A DNA stretch of 21,895 bases from JAXHUE01 sp034189655 (GTDB taxonomy: Bacteria; Chloroflexota; Dehalococcoidia; E44-bin15): positions 1 through 21,895 of the forward strand of contig JAXHUE010000030.1 in assembly GCA_034189655.1 (NCBI GenBank), given 5' to 3'. Shown in pieces: positions 6,910 through 13,568 of the stretch; within the stretch, counting starts at the first letter, position 1, and the number at the start of each line of letters is the position of its first letter. The notes below the pieces were generated by a model. The model searched no databases, was not told the origin of the DNA, and saw only the letters and a list, made by a program, of their open reading frames with translations. The position numbers and the translations under genes were made by a program.

Positions 6910-6938
6910 TTGACAGTGATGGCCGATTGGAGTACACT
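6910..6938 (+). promoter_or_regulatory. Promoter of the hydratase/SDR operon
   Basis: A perfect TTGACA (6910-6915), a 17-bp spacer and TACACT (6933-6938) give one of the strongest promoters in the window. Initiation is near 6945, leaving a leader of about 90 bases that begins with a small hairpin (GTCTC-gccca-GAGAC, 6947-6961) and ends in a full AGGAGG (7023-7028). No similar promoter is seen before any later gene of the block. Confidence 0.75.
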
Positions 6939-7036
6939 TTTTGCTAGTCTCGCCCAGAGACCAGTCACGTCTTGTCAGGGTCAAGGAAGGGGGGTCATCT
7001 GGCCTGGATTACCATCGATCTTAGGAGGTAGCGGAG

Positions 7037-7495
7037 TTGGCTGAGGAGTCGGTTGTCACCGATGAGATGAGAGCAGCTATTGGGACCCAGTCCGAGCCTA
7101 CTGTTATCGAGATCGAAAAGGGGATGATAAGAAAGCACGCCGAGGCCGTGGAAGACCCCAACCCGCTGTGGCAGGACGGAGAATACGCGAGAAGGGCCAG
7201 GTATGGAGGCATGGTGGCCTCGCCTGGCCTTTTGACATGTGTCATGATGATGGGGGAGCGGGTGCAGCTCCCCTTCCAGCTCCCTTTCCTCCGGGTGCTC
7301 GACGGCGGCGGTGAGTGGGAGTTCTTCCAGCCGATAAGGCCCGGCGATGTGCTGACGGTGACCAACAAGCTGGTCAACTTGAGGGAGCGCACCGGCAAGT
7401 CGGGCAAGATGGTGTTTACCATCACCGAGACCACCTGGAAGAACCAGCGGGACGAGGTGGTAGCCAGGGCCCAGGGCACCATAATCATGTACTAG
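7037..7495 (+). CDS. MaoC-like hydratase, non-catalytic-type (HadA-like) subunit A1
   Basis: A 152-residue single hot-dog protein of the MaoC N-terminal/FAS1-type dehydratase family. The segment AVEDPNPLWQDGEYAR (from 37) aligns with the hydratase-2 motif, but the catalytic His position is Trp45. As in mycobacterial HadA/HadC, this subunit probably binds the acyl chain while its partner supplies catalysis. Further family marks are FFQPIRPGDVL and a C-terminal VVARAQGTI. The TTG start is chosen because AGGAGG (7023-7028) sits eight bases upstream and the frame is not compelling earlier. It is the first gene of the block and precedes its likely partner B1 by 16 bases. Expected reaction of the pair: reversible hydration of trans-2-enoyl-CoA to (3R)-hydroxyacyl-CoA. 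Confidence 0.85.
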   Translation: MAEESVVTDEMRAAIGTQSEPTVIEIEKGMIRKHAEAVEDPNPLWQDGEYARRARYGGMVASPGLLTCVMMMGERVQLPFQLPFLRVLDGGGEWEFFQPIRPGDVLTVTNKLVNLRERTGKSGKMVFTITETTWKNQRDEVVARAQGTIIMY

Positions 7496-7511
7496 GGCCG
7501 TGGAGAGAAAG

Positions 7512-7943
7512 ATGTCCAAGCAGCTCTACTACGAAGACGTGGAAGTGGGGACGGAGCTCCCTCCCCTGGTGAAGAGCCCCTCGAGCCAGCAGCTGGTCAA
7601 GTGGGCCGGCGCCTCTGGAGACTACTACCAGATCCACTACGACAAGGACTTTGCCCAGGGTACGGGGCTGCCGGGCATCATCGTCCATGGGAGGCTGAGG
7701 GCCTCCTTCATGGTCCAGCTCATGACGGACTGGATAGGTGAGGGAGGTACCTTAAAGAAGATAAGCTGCCAGCAGCGGGGCATGGACTTTCCCGGTGAGC
7801 AGCTCGTCTGCAAGGGCAAGGTGACCAAGAAGTACGCAGAGAACGGCGAGCACTTCGTGGAATGCGATATCTGGGCGGAGAATCCCCGCGGGGAGAAGAC
7901 CGCTCCAGGTTCAGCAGTTGTTACCCTTCCCTCGAGAGGGTGA
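7512..7943 (+). CDS. MaoC-like hydratase, catalytic-type (HadB-like) subunit B1
   Basis: A 143-residue hot-dog protein with the hydratase-2 signature WAGASGDYYQIHYD (31-44): Asp37 and His42 are at the catalytic spacing, but the usual Asn-Pro between them is Tyr-Gln. A conserved VHGRL segment (for acyl-CoA binding) and a C-terminal GEKTAPGSAVVTLPSR follow. Probably forms a heterodimer with A1, together equivalent to the double hot-dog of peroxisomal hydratase 2. The ATG at 7512 is preferred over an in-frame GTG at 7500 because GGAG (7502-7505) is well spaced for the ATG. The end of the gene carries a 15-base junction sequence found again after B2. Confidence 0.87.
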   Translation: MSKQLYYEDVEVGTELPPLVKSPSSQQLVKWAGASGDYYQIHYDKDFAQGTGLPGIIVHGRLRASFMVQLMTDWIGEGGTLKKISCQQRGMDFPGEQLVCKGKVTKKYAENGEHFVECDIWAENPRGEKTAPGSAVVTLPSRG

Positions 7944-7967
7944 GTAAAAGAAAAGGGGGTGCACCAA

Positions 7968-8456
7968 ATGTCTGAGGGTTCGGCGATCACGGATTCCATC
8001 AGAGCGATGATCGGCGTCATGGCAGACCCTGTGGTCATGGAGGTTGAGGCAGGGGCGATAAAGCGCTTTTGCCAGGCCGTGGGGGACTCCAATCCCCTGT
8101 TCATCGATGCGGAGCACGCCAAGAATGGCCCCCATGGCGGCGTGATATGTCCTCCTGGCTTCTTCGGCTGGCCGGCAAAGCCCGCTCCCATGTTCTCCGG
8201 GCCCATGGCGTCGATGATGGGGGAGTTCGCCAAGGCTGGGTTCCCCGGCGTCCTCGACGGAGGAATCGATTTCGAGTTCTTCCAGCCCATCCATCCCGGA
8301 GATGTCCTCGTGTCCTCGGCCAAGATAGCGGACATCTATGAGCGTGAGGGGAAGACCGGCAAATCGCTGTTCGGCGTTATCGAGACCACCTACACTAATC
8401 AGAATGGTGATGTGGTGGCCAGGGGGCGCATGACCCTCATCGGGCGCCAGTCTTAG
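7968..8456 (+). CDS. MaoC-like hydratase, HadA-like subunit A2
   Basis: A 162-residue hot-dog protein, slightly longer than A1 and A3 because of an insertion around residues 65-85 (rich in Phe, Pro, Met). The degenerate motif AVGDSNPLFIDAEHAK has Phe45 where a catalytic subunit has His. EFFQPIHPGDVL and TTYTNQNGDVVARGRM match A1 and A3. ATG 7968 is chosen: GGGGG (7955-7959) gives eight bases of spacing, whereas an in-frame GTG at 7959 would overlap that site. Located 24 bases after B1 and 26 before B2. The insertion lies where the acyl tunnel is lined in the family, suggesting a different substrate (inference). Confidence 0.85.
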   Translation: MSEGSAITDSIRAMIGVMADPVVMEVEAGAIKRFCQAVGDSNPLFIDAEHAKNGPHGGVICPPGFFGWPAKPAPMFSGPMASMMGEFAKAGFPGVLDGGIDFEFFQPIHPGDVLVSSAKIADIYEREGKTGKSLFGVIETTYTNQNGDVVARGRMTLIGRQS

Positions 8457-8482
8457 TCGAATACAGACAGGGGGTGAATGAG

Positions 8483-8956
8483 ATGACCGAGACAAAGCAG
8501 GTATACTGGGAGGACGTGCAGGTCGGGAGCGAGGTCACCACGCTGCCCAAGATAGCATCTACACAGATGCTGGTGCGCTGGGCCGGGGCATCGGGAGACT
8601 TCAACCCGCACCACTACGATGACAAGACACCGCTCGCGGCGGCCACCGGCGGCATCATCGTCCACGGGGCGCTGAAGCGGCAGTGGCTCGTCCAGCTGAT
8701 GACCGACTGGGTCGGAGACCAGGGGTGGCTGAAGAAGTTCTCCTGCCAGTACCGCAGGCTGGACTTCCCGCGCCGCATGGCCAGCCTCGCCGACCCCGCG
8801 GAAGGCGAGACATGGCAGTGCAAGGGCACGGTGACCAACAAGTCGGTCGAGGACGGCGAGCACCTCGTCGAGTGCGAGATATGGGTGGAGAACGGCCAGG
8901 GTGAGAAGACAGTGCCCGGAAACGCTACCGTGGTGCTTCCCTCCAGGGGAGGGTGA
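8483..8956 (+). CDS. MaoC-like hydratase, HadB-like catalytic subunit B2
   Basis: A 157-residue hot-dog protein. Among the three B subunits only this one keeps the full hydratase-2 motif, WAGASGDFNPHHYDD, with Asp39, Asn41-Pro42 and His44. A short insertion around residues 92-108 (ASLADPAEGET) distinguishes it from B1 and B3. It ends in the same GEKTVPGNATVVLPSR pattern. ATG 8483 is preferred to an in-frame GTG at 8474 because AGGGGGT (8469-8475) then serves as ribosome-binding site. Probably pairs with A2, encoded just upstream. Confidence 0.87.
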   Translation: MTETKQVYWEDVQVGSEVTTLPKIASTQMLVRWAGASGDFNPHHYDDKTPLAAATGGIIVHGALKRQWLVQLMTDWVGDQGWLKKFSCQYRRLDFPRRMASLADPAEGETWQCKGTVTNKSVEDGEHLVECEIWVENGQGEKTVPGNATVVLPSRGG

Positions 8957-8973
8957 GTAAAAGAGGTGACTCT

Positions 8974-9432
8974 ATGACACAAGAAGGCTCCATAATAACC
9001 GATGAGATGCGGAAGCTTATCGGGGTAGAGGGTACCCCCACCGTCCTGGAGGTGGAGAAGGGGTTTATAAGGATGATGGCCGATAGCATCGCCGACCCCA
9101 ACCCGCTGTGGCAGGACGAGGAGTATGCCAAGAGGAGCAAGCACGGGGGGATTGTAGCCCCGCCCGCCTTCCTGTGCAATGCCCGTGCAGGCACAAGTCG
9201 TGGCGTCCAGATGAAGAGCCCCTTCCTGCGCGCCCTCGCCGGCGGTGATGAGCTGGAGTACTACCTCCCGGTGAGACCGGGCGATGTCCTCACCTCGGTG
9301 AGCTATATCTCGGAGTACAATGAGCGCGAAGGCAAGAGGGGCAAGATGCTCTTCACTATCATCGATACCAAGTATACCAACCAGAAGGGAGAGCTGGTAG
9401 CCAAGAGCAGATCGACGTACATCTCATACTAG
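8974..9432 (+). CDS. MaoC-like hydratase, HadA-like subunit A3
   Basis: A 152-residue hot-dog protein, close to A1 in length and sequence. The motif SIADPNPLWQDEEYAK (from 38) has Trp46 in the catalytic His position; YYLPVRPGDVL and TKYTNQKGELVAKSRSTYI follow. The ATG at 8974 is preceded by AGAGGTGA with good spacing; an in-frame GTG at 8953 overlaps the stop of B2 and has no better site. The upstream junction shares 15 identical bases with the B1-A2 junction, supporting tandem duplication. Likely partner is B3. Confidence 0.85.
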   Translation: MTQEGSIITDEMRKLIGVEGTPTVLEVEKGFIRMMADSIADPNPLWQDEEYAKRSKHGGIVAPPAFLCNARAGTSRGVQMKSPFLRALAGGDELEYYLPVRPGDVLTSVSYISEYNEREGKRGKMLFTIIDTKYTNQKGELVAKSRSTYISY

Positions 9433-9466
9433 CGTCGGGCTTTCGGCACGGAAAGGACTTGGCGGT

Positions 9467-9901
9467 ATGGCTGAACAGGTCTACTATGAAGACGTAGAGG
9501 TAGGTTCCGAGATACCCAAGATTATCAAGCACCCGACGGCCCAGATGCTGGTCAAGTGGGCTGGGGCCTCGGGGGACTTCTACGAGCTGCACTACGACAA
9601 GGAGTTCGCTCAGGCCCAGGGTTTCCCCAACGTGCTGGTCCACGGCAAGCTCAAGTTCGGTTTCCTGGGGCACCTGCTCATCGACTGGATAGGCGAGGAG
9701 GGTGTGCTCAAGAAGCTGGGCGCGAGCTACCGGGGGACCGATCACCCCGGCGAGGACCTGGTGTGCAAGGGGATGGTGACCAACAAGTACGTGAAAGACG
9801 GCGAGCACCTCGTAGAGCTGGAGGTGTGGACCGAGAACTCCAAGGGGGAGAAGACGACGCCAGGAAATGCCGTGGTCGCACTCCCTTCTCGCGCCGGATG
9901 A
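9467..9901 (+). CDS. MaoC-like hydratase, HadB-like catalytic subunit B3
   Basis: A 144-residue hot-dog protein closest to B1. The motif WAGASGDFYELHYDKEFAQ contains the Asp37/His42 pair but, as in B1, lacks the Asn-Pro. VHGKLKFGFLGH and a C-terminal GEKTTPGNAVVALPSR complete the family pattern. AAAGGA (9452-9457) lies nine bases before ATG. It closes the hydratase part of the block; a 69-base gap with a small hairpin (9911-9930) separates it from the first dehydrogenase. Confidence 0.87.
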   Translation: MAEQVYYEDVEVGSEIPKIIKHPTAQMLVKWAGASGDFYELHYDKEFAQAQGFPNVLVHGKLKFGFLGHLLIDWIGEEGVLKKLGASYRGTDHPGEDLVCKGMVTNKYVKDGEHLVELEVWTENSKGEKTTPGNAVVALPSRAG

Positions 9902-9970
9902 GGCTATGTCACTCCATCGATGATGGTAGTAGCATTATAGCGGAGATCATAGAGAAAGGAGAGCCACGAT

Positions 9971-10915
9971 ATGGGTAAACTGCTGGAGGGCAAGGTCGCT
10001 GCGGTCACCGGCGCCGGTCGCGGTCTGGGTAGGGCTATAGCGTTAGCCATGGCGGACGAGGGGGCCAAGGTGGTGGTCAACGACCTCGGTGGCGCAGTGG
10101 ACGGCAGCGGGACCGATAAGGCGCCTGCTGATGTGGTGGTAGAGGAGATCAAGAAGACGGGCGGAGATGCCGTCGCCAACTATGACAGCGTGGCCACCAT
10201 GGCGGGCGGCGAGGGCATCGTGAAGACGGCCCTCGATAAGTTCGGCAAGCTGGACATCCTGGTCAACTGTGCCGGCATCCTCCGCGACCGCATGATCTGG
10301 AACATGACGGAGGAAGAGTGGGATGCGGTGATAGGCACTCACTTGAAGGGGCACTTCGCCTGCACCAAGGCGGCGTCTATCGTGATGAGGCAGCAGAGGA
10401 GCGGGAGGATAGTGAACATCACCTCTACCTCTGGCTTGAACGGAAATGCCGGACAGGCCAACTACGGTGCTGCCAAGGCCGGGGTCACCGGCTTCACCAA
10501 GTCCTGTGCCCTGGCACTGGGCAGGTACGGCATCACGGTGAACGCAGTGGCGCCGGGCGCTGCCACCAGGATGACGGCGACCATACCGGCGAACAGGCTG
10601 CGGGAGATCGCCGCTCAGAGGGGCTACCAGATACCGGCGGAGTGGTCTGACGAGGATGTCTACAAGAAGATGATGGGGGCCCCAGAGGACGTGGCGCCGC
10701 TCGTAGTGTGGCTCGCCAGCGACGAGGCGGCCAATGTAAATGGCCAGATATTCGGTGCGAGCGGAGGCCGGTTCTCGCTGTACGCGCCGTGGACCGAGAT
10801 CAAGACCATCGCCAAGGACGGCCAGTGGACCATCGAGGAGCTGCGCGAGAAGGCCCCTAAGGAGCTGGTGGCAGACCTGGTCAATCCGGCCCCACCCCAG
10901 GAGCAGAAAGAGTAG
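9971..10915 (+). CDS. MFE-2-type short-chain dehydrogenase SDR1, probable (3R)-hydroxyacyl-CoA dehydrogenase
   Basis: A 314-residue classical SDR resembling the dehydrogenase domain of peroxisomal multifunctional enzyme 2. TGAGRGLG (13-20) binds NAD(P); Asp39 in VVNDLGG after the second strand favours NAD; NCAG (99-102), Ser152, Tyr165 and Lys169 form the active site. Diagnostic of the MFE-2 group are NDLGGAVDGSG, the KKTGGDAVANYDSV segment and AGILRDRM. The C-terminal tail (WTIEEL...VNPAPP) is shared with SDR2 and SDR3. Expected reaction: (3R)-hydroxyacyl-CoA to 3-ketoacyl-CoA, the step after the hydratases. AAGGAG (9957-9962) precedes ATG. It is more divergent than the SDR2/SDR3 pair. Confidence 0.88.
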   Translation: MGKLLEGKVAAVTGAGRGLGRAIALAMADEGAKVVVNDLGGAVDGSGTDKAPADVVVEEIKKTGGDAVANYDSVATMAGGEGIVKTALDKFGKLDILVNCAGILRDRMIWNMTEEEWDAVIGTHLKGHFACTKAASIVMRQQRSGRIVNITSTSGLNGNAGQANYGAAKAGVTGFTKSCALALGRYGITVNAVAPGAATRMTATIPANRLREIAAQRGYQIPAEWSDEDVYKKMMGAPEDVAPLVVWLASDEAANVNGQIFGASGGRFSLYAPWTEIKTIAKDGQWTIEELREKAPKELVADLVNPAPPQEQKE

Positions 10916-10922
10916 ACTTCAG

Positions 10923-10942
10923 GCACGCTCGGTCTCGCGTGC
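10923..10942 (+). other. Intercistronic hairpin between SDR1 and SDR2
   Basis: GCACGC (10923-10928) and GCGTGC (10937-10942) form a 6-bp stem around an 8-base loop. No T-run follows, so it looks like an mRNA-processing or stability element rather than a terminator. Confidence 0.4.
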
Positions 10943-10985
10943 TCACGGCAGGTAAAATTAGAGTAAAGGAGTTGGAGGGAAGAAC

Positions 10986-11924
10986 ATGGGAGATAGGCTC
11001 AAAGGAAGGGTAGCCGTCATCACTGGCGCCGGCCGAGGCATCGGCAGAGCCCATGCCCTGGCCTTCGCCGCCGAGGGTGCCAAGATAGTGGTCAACGACC
11101 TGGGCGGCGCCGCCGACGGCACCGGTGCCGACAAGTCCCCTGCAGACCAGGTGGTGGCAGAGGTCAAGAAGATGGGCGGCGAGGCCGTCGCCAACTACGA
11201 CAACGTGGCCACCATGGCCGGCGGCGAGGGCGTCATAAAGACCGCCATAGACACCTTCGGCAAGATCGACATCCTGGTGAACAACGCCGGCGTGCTCCGC
11301 GACCGCATGGTCTTCAACATGACCGAGGAGGAGTGGGACACGGTCATAAGGGTCCACTTGAAGGGGCACTTCGCCTGCACCAAGTTCGCCTGCATCGCCT
11401 TCCGCCAGCAGCGGAGCGGCTGCATCGTGAACACGTCCTCGGCGGCCGGGCTGGGGAACATGGGGCAGGCCAACTACAGTGCCGCCAAGGAAGGCATCAT
11501 CGGTTTAACCCGGACGGTAGCGCGCGACATGGGCAAGTACGGCATCACCTGTAATGCCATCCGCCCTGCCGCCGCCACCAGGCTCACCATGACCCCTGAG
11601 CTGCAGGCGGCATGGGAGAAGAGGCAGGCTGCGGGTATGGGGGGCGTCGGCACTGCTGCCACATCGGACAGCGGCGTAATATCTGGCCTCACCGAGATGG
11701 CGCCAGAGGCCATCTCGCCCATAGTGGTATACCTCTGCCTCGACGAGGCGGCCGACATCAACGGCTGCACCTTCGATGTGCGTGGTGGCGAGCTCTCCAT
11801 CTACACCGAGCCGGCGCCGGTGCGCTCCATCTACAAGAATGGCATATGGACCATCGATGAGCTGGTAGAGGTAGTGCCCAAGTCGCTGGCCGCGAGCGTG
11901 GTAAACCCGGCGCCGCCGGCATAG
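10986..11924 (+). CDS. MFE-2-type short-chain dehydrogenase SDR2
   Basis: A 312-residue SDR with TGAGRGIG (13-20), VVNDLGGAADGTG (36-48; Asp39 suggests NAD), NNAG, Ser152, Tyr164 and Lys168. It is very similar to SDR3 over the whole length, and 105 bases around the YxxxK region differ at only three synonymous positions. Between the active site and the C-terminal tail it carries a Gly/Ala-rich substrate loop (about 215-235) that differs from SDR1 and SDR3. The tail WTIDELVEVVPKSLA...VNPAPP is conserved. GGAGGG (10974-10979) precedes ATG. Expected to oxidise a (3R)-hydroxyacyl-CoA made by one of the upstream hydratases; the specific pairing cannot be read from sequence. Confidence 0.88.
   Translation: MGDRLKGRVAVITGAGRGIGRAHALAFAAEGAKIVVNDLGGAADGTGADKSPADQVVAEVKKMGGEAVANYDNVATMAGGEGVIKTAIDTFGKIDILVNNAGVLRDRMVFNMTEEEWDTVIRVHLKGHFACTKFACIAFRQQRSGCIVNTSSAAGLGNMGQANYSAAKEGIIGLTRTVARDMGKYGITCNAIRPAAATRLTMTPELQAAWEKRQAAGMGGVGTAATSDSGVISGLTEMAPEAISPIVVYLCLDEAADINGCTFDVRGGELSIYTEPAPVRSIYKNGIWTIDELVEVVPKSLAASVVNPAPPA
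11462..11566 (+). repeat. 105-base near-identical repeat, copy 1 (in SDR2)
   Basis: Matches 12481-12585 in SDR3 with three differences, all at third codon positions. It covers the Tyr-x-x-x-Lys active-site helix and the following strand. Identity here exceeds that of flanking gene segments. Confidence 0.8.
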
Positions 11925-11946
11925 TAGCACCGAGGAAGAGATATAC

Positions 11947-11973
11947 CCCCACCGTGGCGCAATCGTGGTGGGG
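11947..11973 (+). other. Intercistronic hairpin between SDR2 and SDR3
   Basis: CCCCACCGTG (11947-11956) pairs with CGTGGTGGGG (11964-11973): ten pairs, two of them G-U, with a 7-base loop. No T-run follows (CTGCACTT), so read-through into SDR3 is expected. Possible roles are attenuation or RNA stabilisation. Confidence 0.5.
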
Positions 11974-12004
11974 CTGCACTTGAGAGAGAAAAAAGGAGGC
12001 CGAG

Positions 12005-12949
12005 ATGGGAGATAGACTCAAAGGGAAGGTAGCCGTGGTCACTGGCGCCGGCCGAGGCATCGGCAGGGCCCATGCCCTGGCGCTCGCTGCCGAGGGGGCC
12101 AAGGTGGTGGTCAATGACCTGGGCGGCGCCGTGGACGGCACCGGTGCCGACAAGTCCCCCGCTGACGAGGTGGTGGCAGAGATCAAGAAGATGGGCGGCG
12201 AGGCCGTCGCCAACTACGATTCCGTGTCCTCCATGGCCGGCGGTGAGAACATCATAAAGACCGCCATAGACACCTTCGGCAAGATCGATATCCTGGTGAA
12301 CAACGCAGGCGTGCTCCGTGACCGCATGATCTTCAACACCACCGAGGAGGAGTGGGACACGGTCATCAGCGTTCACTTGAAGGGGCACTTCACCACCACC
12401 AAGTTCGCCTGCATCGCCTTCCGCCAGCAGCGGAGCGGCCGCATCGTGAATACCGCCTCTGAATCGGGCCTGGGCAGCCTGGGGCAGGCCAACTACAGTG
12501 CCGCCAAGGAAGGCATCATCGGCTTAACCCGGACGGTAGCGCGCGACATGGGCAAGTATGGCATCACCTGCAATGCCATCCGCCCCCGTGCCGCCACCAG
12601 GATGACGGTGAACCCCGAGCTGCAGGCGGCCATGGCGAAGAAGGCCGAGGTGGGCATGGGCAGTATAGGGACCAGCAGTGGCCTCACCGCCGACGAGAGT
12701 GGCAGCATCTCCCTCATGGGGCCTGAGATGGTGTCGCCGATGGTGGTGTATCTCTGCCTCGACGAGGCGGCCAACATCAACGGCTGCAACTTCGTCGTCG
12801 GCGGCGGCGAGATATCCCTCTACTCCGACCCAGTGCCGGTACGGTCCATCTACAAGAATGGCATATGGACCATCGACGAGCTCGTTGCGCTCGTGCCCAA
12901 GTCTCTCGCGGTGGACCTGGTTAACCCGGCACCCCCACAGCAGAAGTAG
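12005..12949 (+). CDS. MFE-2-type short-chain dehydrogenase SDR3
   Basis: A 314-residue paralogue of SDR2, with the same N-terminus (MGDRLKGKVAVVTGAGRGIG), NDLGGAVDGTG, NNAG, Ser152 in TASESG, Tyr164 and Lys168. The substrate loop (about 215-238, GMGSIGTSSGLTADESGS) differs clearly from SDR2, so duplication has been followed by change where the acyl substrate is held. The tail is WTIDELVALVPKSLAVDLVNPAPP. A full AAAGGAGG lies just upstream of ATG, in the region after the inter-gene hairpin, so it can be translated independently. It is the last gene of the block and is followed by a strong terminator. Confidence 0.88.
   Translation: MGDRLKGKVAVVTGAGRGIGRAHALALAAEGAKVVVNDLGGAVDGTGADKSPADEVVAEIKKMGGEAVANYDSVSSMAGGENIIKTAIDTFGKIDILVNNAGVLRDRMIFNTTEEEWDTVISVHLKGHFTTTKFACIAFRQQRSGRIVNTASESGLGSLGQANYSAAKEGIIGLTRTVARDMGKYGITCNAIRPRAATRMTVNPELQAAMAKKAEVGMGSIGTSSGLTADESGSISLMGPEMVSPMVVYLCLDEAANINGCNFVVGGGEISLYSDPVPVRSIYKNGIWTIDELVALVPKSLAVDLVNPAPPQQK
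12481..12585 (+). repeat. 105-base near-identical repeat, copy 2 (in SDR3)
   Basis: Partner of 11462-11566, same strand, offset 1019 bases, which equals the spacing of the two start codons. Three synonymous mismatches. Confidence 0.8.
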
Positions 12950-12981
12950 CACATGCCTCAAGGTGGCAGGTGATAGTAGAA

Positions 12982-13009
12982 GAGCGGGAGGCCAGACGGC
13001 CTCCCGCTC
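12982..13009. terminator. Bidirectional hairpin terminator between SDR3 and the GNAT gene
   Basis: GAGCGGGAGGCC (12982-12993) pairs perfectly with GGCCTCCCGCTC (12998-13009), a 12-bp GC-rich stem with loop AGAC. It lies between convergent genes, 32 bases after the SDR3 stop. The following bases are only weakly T-rich on the plus strand (GTTGCT) and somewhat more pyrimidine-rich on the minus strand (TTCTACTAT), so it could serve both operons. Confidence 0.75.
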
Positions 13010-13038
13010 GTTGCTGGTGGCGCGATATCGCCCGGGGG

Positions 13039-13557
13039 TTACGTTCGCTCCTGCCATGAGCGGCGGTGGACCTCCATGACGATGAAGTTGTTGCCCCCCT
13101 GGGAGCGCCGTCCGCAGGGGGCGAATCCGCACTTCTCAAAGCACCGCTGCGCCCTCACGTTCCAGTCGAGGGTGTTTAGGTACACCCTCTCCAGGTGGGT
13201 GGTCTCGAAGATGTGGTTCACCAGGGTGGTGGTGGCATCGGTGCCGTACCCCTGGTCCCAGTAGTTGCGGTCGCCGATCATGATGCCGAGCTCGGCCTCT
13301 TTCTTGCCGTCGTCGATGTCGTAGTACATGCAGTTGCCGATGTGTGTGCCGTGTAAGTCGTCGATGGCGAAGCGGCGACGCCTCCTGCTGGGGTGGTTCA
13401 GCTCGTCGGTGTAGCTGGCGAGGAAGAACTCGAAGGGCAACGTGAGGCGCGGCGCGGCATCGAGGCGAGCGAGCTCTTCGTCGCGGCGCCACGCATAGTC
13501 GTTGGCAGCATCGTCTGCGCGCTTCTCCCGCAGTATCACCTTCTGGCCCTTGAGCAT
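13039..13557 (-). CDS. GNAT-family N-acetyltransferase (RimJ/RimL-like)
   Basis: A 172-residue acetyltransferase using acetyl-CoA. VILREKRADDA at the N-terminus is the usual RimJ/RimL-type start; GIMIGDRNYWDQGYGTDA (91-108) holds the acetyl-CoA pyrophosphate loop (DQGYGT, 101-106), and LERVYLNTLDWNVRAQRCFEKCGF (122-145) is the typical C-terminal motif B. The acceptor is unknown: a protein N-terminus, an amino sugar or a small molecule are all possible. ATG 13557 is chosen because GAGG is just upstream; a GTG at 13572 overlaps the end of the HEAT gene. It is last in the tldD-tldE-HEAT-GNAT operon, 11 bases after the HEAT gene. Confidence 0.82.
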   Translation of the reverse strand: MLKGQKVILREKRADDAANDYAWRRDEELARLDAAPRLTLPFEFFLASYTDELNHPSRRRRRFAIDDLHGTHIGNCMYYDIDDGKKEAELGIMIGDRNYWDQGYGTDATTTLVNHIFETTHLERVYLNTLDWNVRAQRCFEKCGFAPCGRRSQGGNNFIVMEVHRRSWQERT

Positions 13558-13568
13558 GGTGCCTCCCC

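Noticed and set aside
6845..7036. A small gene in the longest intergenic region
   Set aside because: Frames there lack a start with a ribosome-binding site and give no recognisable protein; the region is accounted for by the promoter and leader of the hydratase operon.
11947..11973. Rho-independent terminator between SDR2 and SDR3
   Set aside because: The hairpin is strong, but no T-run follows and SDR3 has no promoter of its own that I can see, so termination there is unlikely to be complete.
10986..12949. SDR2/SDR3 as an assembly artefact (collapsed or falsely duplicated gene)
   Set aside because: The two copies differ in the substrate loop, the C-terminus and the intergenic sequence, so they are real diverged paralogues.
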